Source of the DNA: Clitopilus passeckerianus
Lineage: Eukaryota > Basidiomycota > Agaricomycetes > Agaricales > Entolomataceae
Assembly: GCA_944990035.1 (NCBI GenBank)
Contig: CALYLX010000128.1
Location: 372,001-436,000, forward strand
Direction of reading: 5' to 3'
Length of the DNA: 64,000 nt
Part shown: positions 25,139-35,850 of the stretch, piece after piece
Numbering within the stretch: position 1 is the first letter of the stretch
Layout: each line of letters starts with the position of its first letter
Notes under the pieces: model-generated
Seen by the model: only the letters and a program-made list of their open reading frames with translations
What the model was told of the DNA's origin: nothing
The model's database searches: none
Program-made: the position numbers and the translations under genes

Positions 25139-26027
25139 TTACTTCTTCTGTATCGCGTTCACCAGCCTAGCAGAAACATCACATAAGTACTGGCCTAATC
25201 CATGACAGAACGAGGAGTCATACCAGTCTAAGCCTTCTTCAAGGCCTTCTCCTTTTGTCGCACAACTGCCTCGCACACTCCACGGGCGATTCTTCTCTCC
25301 ACCAGCAAGGCCAAGCTGCTCGCTGATATCCTCTGGCTTGAGCGCTCCAGGTGTATCTTGCTTGTTACAGAATACAAGAAGGGGTACGCCTTTCAGCTCT
25401 TCCTCTGAAAGCATGGTTAAGAGCTCGGTTCTTGAGGTTCCAAGGCGAGCATGATCGGCGGAGTCAATCACATATATTATGGCTGAGGTATTTGGGAAAT
25501 AGCAGCGCCAGTAAGGACTGTAGAGGTATTTATCAGAGGTGGATTGTGAGGAGGTAAGAACAGCACTACCGTATGCTGGATTGGCCACCTAGATCCCATA
25601 CTTGGAATTTGATGTTCTTGTACTATAGAATATTTCAGCGTATTGCCTTATTAGAAGATAGGACACACATACTTGGACTGTTTCAACATTGAAGCCAATG
25701 GCTATTTTGAAAGTGAGTTAGCATTGGCACGCGCAAGTAGGTGCAAGGACTACACCTACTTGGTATGGTTGAAACAACTTCTCCAATCTAATGGCCACCC
25801 AGTCAGTTCATTTTCGTTGTTGATGTTTTCATTCACATACTTGAAGCCGGTATAATATGGTTGTCTATTTTATGCACTGTGAGTCCTAGAAACATTGCTA
25901 CTGAAGGTTCTTTGCATACCTTTCCAGCCGAGTCAAGGCCCAACATCAATATCCGTACATCCTGCTCTTTACTCCATCGTACCAGCGATGATAATGAATC
26001 GAATAAAGAAGAGAAAGTAAGACCCAT
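25139..26027 (-). CDS. ARL1: ARF-like GTPase (ARL1 type)
   Basis: Small GTPase of Golgi/endosome traffic. MGLTFSSLFDSL starts with Gly2 for myristoylation and an amphipathic helix. P-loop GLDSAGKT (Ser where GLDGAGKT is common), switch I STIPTIGFNVETV, WDLGGQ, NKQD and SCATKGEG follow. The gene has many tiny exons: after AGK come exons of 24, 28 and 29 nt, then 56 nt, all in phase. The last intron (GTATGA...TGCTAG) joins EGLDW to LVNAIQKK. Total about 190 residues, normal for the family. WDLGGQSSIRPYWRCYF favours ARL1 over ARF1. Its ATG overlaps, in one CCATGG, a possible ATG for the opposite-strand WKF gene. Confidence 0.88.
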
Positions 26028-26170
26028 GGCTGTTAAGAATCTCCGCAACAGTGAAAGCTACGTTGCATGGCGGCATCCCGCTTTTGCCAGACCCCACCAT
26101 CAAACGCGTGAGCACGTGATTTAGATAATTATACCACCTCCCACTTCCTCAAAACTGGCGGTTTCAATAG

Positions 26171-27177
26171 AGAACCCATCTACCTCAGGAAAGGTCGAAC
26201 GACATCGTAAACGAAAGATAAAAGACAAGGAGGAGATACCTTTGGAGCTGGATGATACCCAGAATGTCGCCACTACAGGAGGCACTGGTCAGAAGGAGCG
26301 GAAGAAGTCAAAAATCAAAAAGTCTTCGCCCCCAGAAGGTGCCGGGGTTATTGGAGGCGGCAAGACAGAGATAATATCTAGAGCCGATGAAGAATCCTTG
26401 AAATTTTCTCGGTCAGAGGAAGAACCGCCAGTAGACAAGAAAAGGACGAAGAAACGGAAACTCGAGGAAGTCCAGGAGAAAGCTGGCTCATCCACCGAGG
26501 ATAAGCCCAAAAAATGCAAGAAAAGTAAAAAGGTCGAAACTCCTACGGAAGCCACAGCGCTAAATGACATTCCGAAAACATCTTCGAAGAAAAGGAAAAA
26601 TTCCACTGGCTTCTCTGATCCACGAAAAGACACAGAACTTTCAGATCAGGCTCAGAAAGGTGTGTTAATCCTACTACCACAGCTTCATATAGATTTGCTA
26701 AGGCCATGACAGTTCTATCATACGCTTTCACCCAGTTCTACAAACCCAAGAAATGGAAATTCAATAAGGCTCGGCAAAACTGGCTCATCCGTAATCTCTG
26801 GTCTAACGACGAGGTACATTGATCTCGGAGTCCGCCCCATTACTAGTCCCATTGACTGCCCCAAAGGTTCCAGATACATATTTTCCGTTGGTTGTGGCAT
26901 ATCTTGCCAAAGTGCAGGGAGGAACAAGAGAGGTATACACTAACTCCCGATTATTCTCCCTTCCTGTTCTGAAGTATTCATCTCCTAGAACCTCTTGAAG
27001 TCCTGCAATCAGGCTCTCGATACCTCATTACCCACGGAAACAGCTACGGAACCCACCACACTCTTCTCTGACATTGCACCAACCCCAACCAACAATTCTA
27101 AGGCTACACAGGCAAAGCTCACCCGCGCGAAGGCAATCTTAGAATGCATGAAGTCTTCGGAGGGTTTGGCTTCATAA
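26171..27177 (+). CDS. WKF-domain nucleolar protein (C7orf50-like), 5' end uncertain
   Basis: A Lys-rich disordered N-terminal half (KKSKIKKSSPPEGAG, KKRTKKRKLEE) is followed by the WKF domain, encoded over three exons: VLSYAFTQFYKPKKWKFNKA, RQNWLIRNLWSNDE, VPDTYFPLVVAYLAKVQGG. A helical tail ends at TAA 27175-27177. Introns GTGTGT...TGCTAAG, GTACAT...CCAAAG and GTATAC...CTCCTAG are in phase. Human C7orf50 is nucleolar, and a ribosome-biogenesis role is inferred. The start is unresolved because no in-frame ATG exists in the visible exon. A small first exon 26026-26107 (ATGGCTGTTAAG) splicing at GTGAGC to the acceptor at 26170 keeps frame, but it overlaps the first exon of ARL1. Confidence 0.78.
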
Positions 27178-28675
27178 CACGTTTTCAGCAGCCCTTCAAT
27201 CCAATCAAGTGGCAGCCTTGATTTGTTGAAAGTTTCCACAATCGCAGAGATCGAAGAACGGGCGCTGGGTTGTTGGACCCACGCACTCTGGATCATATCC
27301 CACATGCCGTCACTCAACAGCTGTTTCGTTTCCGTTGGTCTTTCTGGGCGATCTTCCCGGACCACACGAAGCATTACTGTGCTATCGTTGGCTAGCTTGG
27401 AGAAAGGGGGTGCACCTGTATAAGCCTGCGTATATTTCATTATTCGATCTATGGGAATGAAAAGAGGACCCGTTTTACCTCGAGACAAACGCATGCAAAG
27501 GCATAAACGTCACTTGCACTTGTCCGCACAAAGTGAGGCAGGCCAAACGATTCGGGATCATGCAGTTCAGGTGCCATCCATCGGGTTGAGCCAGAGGCAT
27601 TGGATGTGTGTGTTACCGCCGTTACCCCAGATATGGCAGTGAGCCCAAAATCGGCCAGGTAGCCTTCGCCTCCGGAACCAATGAGGATATTACCCTGTCG
27701 CAGCATAGTCAGCTATGCAACACTGACCAGAAAGGGAAGACCATACACCCCGCAGATCTCCGTGTACCACACTGTTGGCGTGCAAGTAACTCAAAGCTTC
27801 GGCAGTTTGCAATAACTACGACATTGGACTGTTAGTCTGACGCACATGTGGCCGATCAAGATTCCATACCAGTTCTTCAATTTTTGCATTAGGGTGTTCG
27901 GCGATGTAGCGGTTCAAGGTTCCGTGATGCATCCACGGGGACACCATGCAAAAAAACGGCGAAAACGTGAGAGAGTCAACTCCGAGGAAAGGTAGAAGAT
28001 GAGGATGCTGGAGTCGTTTCCAAAGGAGAGCCTCTTTACAAAATGCCTGTATTGATTTTGATCATTAGAACGCATCCAATTTTAAGACCTGGTACGAAAG
28101 CTTACACGGTGTATCTTGTGTCTTTCAGCGCCTTTCTGGAAGACGCGCATTCTCTTGAGAGCCACTTCTTGGCCTCTATATCTAGCTCTGTAAATATCGG
28201 CAAATCCTCCTCCGTAGATGGCGTTCTGGTCTATGAGTTCCACACCCTCGACGTTCAAGGAAGACGGCAAATTCCCGAATTTTCGCAGAGTTTGACCAAG
28301 AGTCTGTGTGCGCTGCGATGCATCCCAGTGCTGATGGCTGGATTAGCTTCTATTGCCTATGGAGAATGAGTTTTCGCCCATACAAGTGCAAAGTATGCTG
28401 CCTACCGTCTGAATTAAGTCGATGAATTTCTCCGCATCGCTCTCTTGAAGGTTTAAAACTCGATCCAGATCTTCGTGCTTCTCGGGCCTTTTCTGGAGGA
28501 GCCTCAAGATTGCACGATTAATCAATCGTTCGTCCTCTGTGATACTATCATCTATCGAGACCTTTTGTTCTTTCCGCAAATCCGTCGGACAAAGCTGAAG
28601 GATTATTTTACCGCTTTTCAGCGCATTAAATGCAGAAAACAGACCTCCAGAAGTTTGTACCGGAACTGACGACAT
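27009..28675 (-). CDS. TKL-type protein kinase
   Basis: N-terminal helical region of about 110 residues (MSSVPVQTSGGLFSAFN, then DLDRVLNLQESDAEKFIDL) followed by a kinase domain: glycine loop GGGFADIYRARY, VAIK-like lysine EVALKRM, HGDLRGGNILI as catalytic loop (G replaces R of HRD, typical of basidiomycete TKL kinases), DFG as ADFGL, GSTRWMAPEL and DVYAFACVCLE. The C-lobe continues through AYTGAPPFSKL and DMIQSAWVQQPSARSS. About seven exons, each joining in phase. Catalytic K, D and DFG are present, so it should be active. This family is greatly expanded in Agaricomycetes. The last frame stays open to 27009, which overlaps the 3' end of the WKF gene on the other strand; the true end may lie upstream of that. 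Confidence 0.82.
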
Positions 28676-28796
28676 CTGGCAAGGGCAGTAATGGCCTCTA
28701 GAGAAGAAAATTCGGACAGGAGACCGTGGATCTTGCTTTCAACCCTGTTTAATTATCCTCGTCAGTCAAACGATAGGGTGCTCTGGTTTCTAGATC

Positions 28797-29954
28797 CTAC
28801 TCTTGAGTATATGGTTGAAGTGAACGCCGGACGACATGCGTTAAATTCTACCGTTTCGGTAAGAAAAGAGGCGAAGGTAATCAGCTGGTCTGGCACTCAC
28901 CTGATAAGGCAGAGCACCTTCTGATACTTCTTCATCAAGTAACTTTATTTGATGGGCTGGAATTTTGGAGTCAAACGGAAACTCCAGCGCAGGTTGGACC
29001 ACGTTTGGTGGTCGAGGATTGTCGCGAGAATGCCTGATAGGTTTGATAGCCTCGGAGAATTGTAATTTTCGGTCTAGTGGTATGGCAGACTGGTTCCATT
29101 ATTCGTTGGAGTGATATCGTCGACGAATGGAAACAACTCACCCGTGGACCATGCCTCACCATGCCATGGTATCGATCGATCTCTTTCATCAATGTCGCGA
29201 TGGTCTCGAGTATCCCCCGTTGCGAATGTGTACCTTCACTGTTGAAAGGAGTGCCCATTCCACAACGCTGGTTCTGACACGTGCGAAGAGGCTTTACACG
29301 TGTGAATTTATCAAGCAGAGGAATGGTATGAGCAAGTTGCGACACCTTGCCATCTCCTCGGGCAGAGACTTTTGATGCATTGAGTCATTGTCATATAAGA
29401 CGCTTTCTTGTATTGTGATCAGGAGCTCGAGGGCCCGGTCAAGTAAAGATTTGCAATCCCTCTGTCTAGCACCTGAGTTTGTCTCTGGATCAGAAACAAA
29501 AATTACTCACATCTCTGAGGTCTATTGACTTGATTGACGGGAGCATTTCGTAACTTTCCTTGACTATCAGAGTTTTGGCAACTGATCAGGTCGAAGGTAA
29601 GGAACCAGTACCATTTAGAGCAGACCATCGCAGTGCAGGAATCCGCTCCATCTGATAGAAGTGAAGGGTTCTTCGTTCCTCTTCGATGCGTTCTAATTTT
29701 GCAGACTGAATTCTTACAGCCCTTCCTTTGTCCAAGCCAGCTAGTCGGAGGGACTGAGGAGCACAGATCCAGCATTGCCAGTCCTTTGGTACATGGGCTG
29801 TCCCGCTGATTTCAAAACATGAACCATGGCACCATCGAAAGCAGCTTTGACACATTATAGTGAATCCGTCGTCATGACCGTACCCGCAGAGACATCTCAT
29901 AGGCTGAGGGCGCGGTATGGGAGCTCCAGCTTGGATTATGGGATGGAATGGCAT
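28797..29954 (-). CDS. PHD-finger protein
   Basis: MPFHPIIQAGAPIPRPQPM precedes a C4HC3 PHD finger: CLCGYGHDDGFTIMC, CFRWCHGSC and DWQCWIC. PHD fingers of this spacing usually read histone H3 tails. Downstream exons join in phase: RWSALN to VKESYEMLPS (intron GTACTG...TGATAG), then DLRD to RDCKSLLDRALELL (GTGAGT...GACAG). HGMVRHGPR joins to AIKPIRHSRD and ALPYQ to NLTHVVRR. At 29347-29348 one base is missing (LPEEMA-VSQLAHTIPLLDKF). About 290 residues. A possible second Cys motif is TCQNQRCG. The arrangement resembles PHD subunits of histone deacetylase complexes (Set3/Cti6), but I cannot name the orthologue. Confidence 0.75.
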
Positions 29955-30407
29955 GATGTGGAACGGGTTGGAGATTAGAACAACCCGCGTGTTTACTGGA
30001 CGCGTTGTTGACAAATGCGGTGTGTCGAGTTCTTGGCTCTTCTACTATGGCCATAGCAAAGATTTCGTGTCGGACGCGTCCCCAACGCGGCTGACTTCTG
30101 AATACACCAGCCGACGTTGATAACTATGGCGTAGTATAAGTTTCAACTCTCTTCTAGGCTGGCAGCTAGAGGAATCTGCCTCCCAGAGTACCTAGCCTCC
30201 ACCACAGCCCGAAATTGGCCAACGTTGTTAAACTTCCAACTGCAGCCCATACGTTATCGGCGTTTCCAATCCCCGGAATAGGGTTAGCCTGCCCGTCCCA
30301 AACCAGATATCACGATCAACAATGTCAAGTCGAGAGGCAAGCCTAGAGTAACCCCTCTATGCCATTTGTTCTGTCCGCGTACTTGCTGTCGTTCCGTTCT
30401 TCCTTCG
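29955..30407. other. Divergent intergenic region, PHD / BTB genes
   Basis: 453 bp, no exon or RNA gene recognised. Holds both promoters by position. Confidence 0.45.
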
Positions 30408-31541
30408 ATGGCCTTGAGTACCGACAATGTCTGTACAAACGCATCCGAAATACCGCACGGCCTCATCTGCTCCGATTTCTGGTTCAACGACGGAAATATC
30501 ATCCTCAAAGCTGGAGCTGCGGTGTTCAAAGTACACAGGGGCCAACTCGAGCGACATTCAGATGTCTTCAGCGGGCTATTCTCGATTCCTCAACCAAAAG
30601 AACAACCGACGATCGATGGATGTACTTTGTTGAACTCCACGACAATCCTTCGGATGTGTTTTATTTTCTCAGTGCTCTGTATGATGGACTGTAAGCCACC
30701 ACCTAACTGTCTGAACTTGACCATGGCTGACATGTCGTACCACATTAGCTACTTCGAAACACCACGAGCCAATGACTTCCCAGCAATCTCAGGCGTCCTT
30801 CGTCTCTCCACGAAGTACATTGTCGAGCATCTTCGCGAACGCTGCCTCACCCGTCTGCTCCTGGACTGGCCATGCACCTTAGCAGGCTGGGATCTTCGAG
30901 AACAATCAGCAACGGACGCCTTCGGGCGCTACCTTCCCCGTGAATCATGCCCCCATCCAATCCTGGTCATTCGACTTGGCCTTGACTTGGGCATCCATAC
31001 CATCTTACCCGCCGCGTTCTACGATCTTGCGAGGTACGGGCCCAGCAAGATCATGTGTGGAACCTATTCCCCTCCTCCCGTGATTGACTCCTTCCTGCCA
31101 TCAAGAAATGAACAGCCACGGTCGGCACTCGCCCTGGACAGCTCTCAACTAATTAAAACCCTTCGTGGGCGCGAACGTGTCCAAAACTACCTAGCAGATT
31201 TCATCGCCAGTTCTCTCCAGGCCCGAACACCCTCCGAAAACTGCGTTTATCGCTTTGACATAGACCCGAGCCGGCCCTGCCTGGAATCATTCTATTTCAT
31301 CATGCTCAATCTTTTGCGTTCTGTTGGTGGGATTGCTTGCGGGAGAGATGCAGACACGCTGTTCACCCTTACTCAGGCCATGGATATGTTGACCCGTACT
31401 GATTTTTCGGATGGGCAGAAACAGTGTGGCCTTAATATGTGCTATGCATGTAAGGTGGAATTTGCTGCCTGTGCAGTGAAAGCGCGAGAGGAAGTTTGGA
31501 GCTCGTTACCGGGATGGTTTGACCTAACGGACTTGGCCTGA
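30408..31541 (+). CDS. BTB/POZ-domain protein of the agaric expansion
   Basis: MALSTDNVCTNASEIPHGL, then a BTB core: SDFWFNDGNIILKAGAAVFK, VHRGQLERHSDVFSGLF, IDGC-FVELHDNPSDVFYFL, SALYDGL. The intron GTAAGC...CATTAG joins YDGL to YFETPRANDF, followed by LRLSTKYIVEHLRERCL. The 3' part is alpha-helical with no clear motif. BTB domains mediate dimerization and can recruit Cullin-3; this single-domain type is found in dozens of copies in mushroom genomes, mostly uncharacterised. At 30621-30628 one base is missing: without it the frame leaves the BTB core (TGTACTTTG reads out of phase with VELHDNP). Start is the first in-frame ATG. Confidence 0.78.
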   Translation: MALSTDNVCTNASEIPHGLICSDFWFNDGNIILKAGAAVFKVHRGQLERHSDVFSGLFSIPQPKEQPTIDGCTLLNSTTILRMCFIFSVLCMMDCKPPPNCLNLTMADMSYHISYFETPRANDFPAISGVLRLSTKYIVEHLRERCLTRLLLDWPCTLAGWDLREQSATDAFGRYLPRESCPHPILVIRLGLDLGIHTILPAAFYDLARYGPSKIMCGTYSPPPVIDSFLPSRNEQPRSALALDSSQLIKTLRGRERVQNYLADFIASSLQARTPSENCVYRFDIDPSRPCLESFYFIMLNLLRSVGGIACGRDADTLFTLTQAMDMLTRTDFSDGQKQCGLNMCYACKVEFAACAVKAREEVWSSLPGWFDLTDLA

Positions 31542-32041
31542 AATTGATTATGGGCCACTTTTCATCTATACCCTTGCTTCTGTTGTCTTTGATATCCATA
31601 CTGCTATCGTTATTATGTTTCGCTTTCGTTTCACACCGACTACCAGTCGTAAACGCGGACAGCCTATTTCCTCTCAACATAATTCAGCCTGCTCTGTCAA
31701 TGAAGTACGATGTCACAAATTATCATTATTAGTATTAATCTGTATTAATTGGAATGGCGATAAAGGGTTGCAGTAAGGAGGATGGATGCTACATACGCTA
31801 TTGGAAGGTATACTGCGTAATCGCGGATATGAGTAAAGACATGTGGTGAATGAGTGTAGTCCAGTAATGAAGTGAAACGTGGAATCGTTAGATGTAAATA
31901 ATAGCCACCAAACCAGTTGAATAGGCGTGTCATAAAGCGGCAAAGTCCGGCATAAATGTCATAACTGGGAACTGAGAGCAATGGTCAAAGGTCATCGACC
32001 CCTCAAGTCACGCAGACCCCTCATAATATCCTCCATGTCCT
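31542..32041. other. Intergenic, convergent 3' ends
   Basis: 500 bp of AT-rich sequence between the BTB gene and the Ser-rich gene. No coding or RNA feature seen. Confidence 0.5.
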
Positions 32042-33153
32042 TTAGATTCCATTCTCCGCTCCACTCCCTTTCTCTTCGGTAACCGTACTCAGCGGTTTTC
32101 GTCGAAGCGAAGGCGAGGTGAGTAGGGTATGAAAAATTTGGGGTAATCTCAGTTGTTGGAAGGGGAAGATGGGTAGAGGACCGTGAGCTCCGACGAGAGT
32201 GTTCAGATGAGGCGGGCGTCGCTCAGCCTCGGCTAGGGTGGAGCTTGGCAAGTCTGCCTTAGGTACAACCGTGGTCTGGAAAGGAGGCGGCGACGCAGGA
32301 AGCCCATAACCATCTACCAATGCCTTGTCCTTAACCGTCATAGAACGGAGAGCAAGCTCGCGGCAAGACTTTGCATTCGAGCAGGGTTTTGTGGGAGGTG
32401 TCGAGCTCGACCGAGGAGGTTCCGCCCGGGATGGCGATTCCACCGTCGCTTCCAGTTCGCTGGTGATGATGAGCCTTGCAGCGTTCGCGGTCAGCACATC
32501 GGTTCCAGTACCCAGGCTCAGACTTCTGGGACGGTGACCACGACGGCGTTCTCCGATCGTCGGTACAGATGAGCTGGTGGACAGCTTTGGCTCATGCTTG
32601 AGAACCGAGCGAGAAGGAACCTTGGGTAGAGGCCGAGGGCTTGTCTTAGCAGCGGGTTCGATCGGTTCCATTTCATTGGGAAGACCAATTCAGGCGGAAT
32701 ATTTTCTCCAAATGTTTTTGTGAGCTTGTTGATTTTCCGGAGGCGATTGTCGGCACGAGTAGCCTGCTTCTTCTCGAAGTCTATGCTGAAGGTCGGAGAA
32801 ATGGGGGAAATAGACAGCGGTTGAATATGGAGCAACTTCGAGGCGAGCTGAGCTTTGGGTTTTGAATCCGGCACTGCTCGTAGGCGGAGGGCCTCAGAGT
32901 GCGATATTTTGTGCGTTGGTGAAGCACGTTTGAGTATCGGGGAGAGGAAGGTCGTGAATGGGTTTGCCATCTTCGGCTTGTGTACGAGGATGAAGCTGTC
33001 CTCGGAGATAATCGAGGAGGCAGATGAAGAGGACGTCGATGGCGAAGGAGAGTGACCGAATATGTGTCCTGCCCTGCGTTGGGAGCGACTCGTTATCTGT
33101 GGGTAGGAGTCATCTGGGCGGACAGGGCGTTCCGAGTTTTGTTGGGAGCGCAT
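32042..33153 (-). CDS. Ser/Pro-rich disordered protein, function unknown
   Basis: About 370 residues from ATG 33153 (MRSQQNSERPVRPDDSYPQ). Low-complexity serine tracts (STSSSSASSIISEDSFILV) are followed by a basic helical segment (KKQATRADNRLRKINKLTK), the motif GENIPPELVFP, and then Pro/Arg-rich sequence (RRRGHRPRSLSLGTGTD; AARLIITSELEATVESP). Read as printed, the frame breaks at GGG 32678-32680; one more base would fuse ELVFP to NEMEPIEPAAKTSPRP and give a single continuous protein without introns. I do not recognise a domain. The second half alone (from ATG 32671) could also be annotated as a separate gene, which I think is wrong. Confidence 0.6.
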
Positions 33154-33787
33154 GCGTCACGACTGGGGTTTATTGATAGAAAGTTGCTTCGAGGACCAGC
33201 CGTTGATAAAGTGAAGTCGGAGATCGTTAATCAGGGAAGAGGCACTATGAGTAGAGAGAAACGGAGTTGAACTGGCCCCACCAGTCAACCAGCCAGGGTG
33301 TAGTGTCAACGGAGAGGGGGAAGAAACTGCACTCCAGTTGACAGGCACCGGCTAGATTATATGGGTCCCGAAACAAAAAGCCCCTCCCAGGTAACGAAGC
33401 TTCGTTTCCATATGACTGGGGATCTGGAAGCAGTACAACATTGCTACCTAGGCTAATCGGAGAACAAAAGAGAATTGGCTGCGTTCTCGGCAAGGGCTGG
33501 ATTGGCATCAAGAGCAACCAAAAGTAGAACAAGTGCCGTCCAGGCCATTTCTCACGTCGGGTAACTGTATTCCATAGCCACAGTACTGCCAGAGTAGGCT
33601 TTAACTACGTGTAGAGTTGGCTGTTCGACGTCTGTCGGTGTCCGTTGCTACGCAGAAAGTCTCCTAGTTTGACGGTACTTGAGATGGCAATGAAACAGAC
33701 AATTGACGGGATCATGGATTTCGGGCCTCGGTTTATTTGTTGAGTCGTCAAGCGCTTATTGAGCAACTGCTATCAACTCCTGCTATC
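33154..33787. other. Divergent intergenic region
   Basis: 634 bp upstream of both the Ser-rich gene and the METTL3 gene. Only short ORFs; no feature recognised. Confidence 0.5.
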
Positions 33788-35730
33788 ATGTCGGACGACG
33801 AGCTCCGTATTCTGGCAATTACCAGTCTGACATCTTTGGTTAATACTCAGAGAATTACCTTTCCGATTGTTGCTTCAAGTCTGTTGGCTCGAGTAGTGGC
33901 AACTAAAGTTCCCTCTGGACTCTTTCCTAATTCCAATGTCAGATTCAAACTGACCGATCAGACTCGTTTTGCATCAATACTGGAGAATCTTTCACAGACA
34001 TGGAATGAAGGCAGCATTTCAGTGTCCTACAAGGATGGGATTCTGACTGTCCTCGAGATAAAAATTGGCACCGAATCTCGAACTAAGCCTACCGATGACG
34101 CAGCGAACCCTCGCAAACGTAAACGGATTATCGACGAGGAGGCAGATTCCGCTTCAGGAGCAGGTCAACAAGATGAAGATATATACGAAGACATCCCCCG
34201 CCACAGCCAACTGCTCTCGAGAACTTGTCCAACGAGTTGAGAGATGTCTATTACATACTGAAGAGCAGCTCAGCCAAGGGTCGATTACTTGCTGAACAGG
34301 TTAGCCTTTTCATTCATGCGTACCTGCCGAAATGCTGAAATCCGCAGTTTAAATCCCCTGAAGAACATTTTGAACCAATATGTCCTCATATCACCAAGGA
34401 TGACTGCGCCAAAGCCCGTGCGTCGGGACAGGGTCCGCCTGCCGCAACGACCGCACCGGTATCTAAAATTTGTGACCGCGTCCACTTTCGACCGCTCATT
34501 CGGCCTCACACAGACGTATCGTTGGGCCACTGTTCCTACCTGAACACATGCTACTCTGAACCCACATATGCGCTCTCCCCATCCATACCCCCATTCCCTG
34601 GTTCCACTCACGCTCATGGGCAGATTGCATCAAACCTAAGGGGTGCGACCTCGCTCCCTTCTGGCCTTGGTGCAGGTGGGCGAGGGAAAGAAAAGGCCCC
34701 TTGCCGATATCTACATTACGAGGTTGACTGGGATGAAGGCGATGGTCTTCCTCCCAAGAAACCTGGCAGCAAGAAGAGCACGCACAGGCTCGAGATTGGT
34801 TTGGGTCCCGAAGGAAGACTGAGACCACCGGTATGTGAACTGCACGTTGTATGCTCGTATGACTGGCTAACGAACCTTGCAGTTTCCACCTCAATGGATA
34901 AACTGTGATGTGCGCAAATTCGACTATTCAGTCTTGGGCAAATTCCACGTCATCATGGCTGATCCACCATGGGATATACACATGAGTGCAAGTTCATCCG
35001 CTGTAGATCTAGGCATCCATACTGAGATTCTGTCCCTCAGCTTCCTTACGGGACTATGACAGACGATGAAATGCGCAAGATGCCTATACCAGCCCTGCAA
35101 GACGAAGGCTTCCTCTTTCTCTGGGTAACTGGTCGCGCAATGGAAGTCGGTCGAGAATGCATGGCTCACTGGGGCTATACTCGCATTGACGAAGTAGTTT
35201 GGGTGAAAACGAACCAACTTCAGCGTGTCATACGGACAGGCCGTACCGGCCACTGGATTAACCACACCAAGGAGCACATGCTGGTTGGCATCAAACATAA
35301 TGTGGATGAACATGGACGAATGAAGTGGCCGACATGGGCTAATCGTGGGCTCGACACGGATGTGATTGTGTCGGAGGTTAGGGAGACAAGTAGGAAGCCT
35401 GATGAGGTGTACGGCATGATTGAAAGAGTGTGCCCTGGTGGGAGAAAGATTGAGATATTTGGAAGGAAGCATAATACCAGGCCAGGGTCCGTGTAGTATC
35501 TGTCTGCTCGTAATCTGTTTCTGATGAGTTTCACTAGCTGGCTCACACTAGGGAACCAATTAGGCCCGGACCAGATCCATGAGCCAGAGCTTGCGGAGAG
35601 AATCAAAGCAAGGTGGGAAAACTCTATTGTCTTCAGATATCCCATGCTCACACTTTGCAAAGATATCCCGATAGAAATATTAATATTGTCACAAACGATG
35701 ATATGCAGGTATAAAGATCGTGTAAATTAG
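33788..35730 (+). CDS. IME4: N6-adenosine mRNA methyltransferase (METTL3/Ime4)
   Basis: Catalytic m6A writer of the MT-A70 family. Start [17 protein letters not shown]. Zinc-finger remnants [12 protein letters not shown] and [12 protein letters not shown] are separated by a Ser/Pro/Gly insert. The catalytic core is [29 protein letters not shown] (DPPW), [61 protein letters not shown] and [17 protein letters not shown]. The C-terminus [13 protein letters not shown] follows an intron (GTCCGT...TCACTAG). A GC-AG intron lies at 34988-35040. At C5 34195-34199 one base is missing: [19 protein letters not shown] reads through if a sixth C is present. All SAM and catalytic residues are intact. The last 25 residues are unlike METTL3 and may be misread. 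Partners (METTL14, WTAP) are not in this window. Confidence 0.92.
34988..35040 (+). other. GC-AG intron in METTL3 gene
   Basis: A 53-nt intron starting GCAAGT after ATGAGT and ending CCCTCAG joins DPPWDIHMS to LPYGTM. Using the neighbouring GT instead breaks the frame. Confidence 0.8.
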
Positions 35731-35850
35731 TGTATAACACTCCCGTCGTAATAAAGTTGCGTATGCCATCTATATGGTAAACCGATGAAAACCCGAATTA
35801 AGTTAGATGGTAATAGTATTGTTGAGATGTAGTCTTCCATGCGCAATGCT

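Noticed and set aside
32042..32671. Second half of the Ser-rich gene as a separate gene starting MEPIEPAAK
   Set aside because: The upstream frame ends exactly at a GGG run and one base makes a continuous protein; two abutting genes are less likely.
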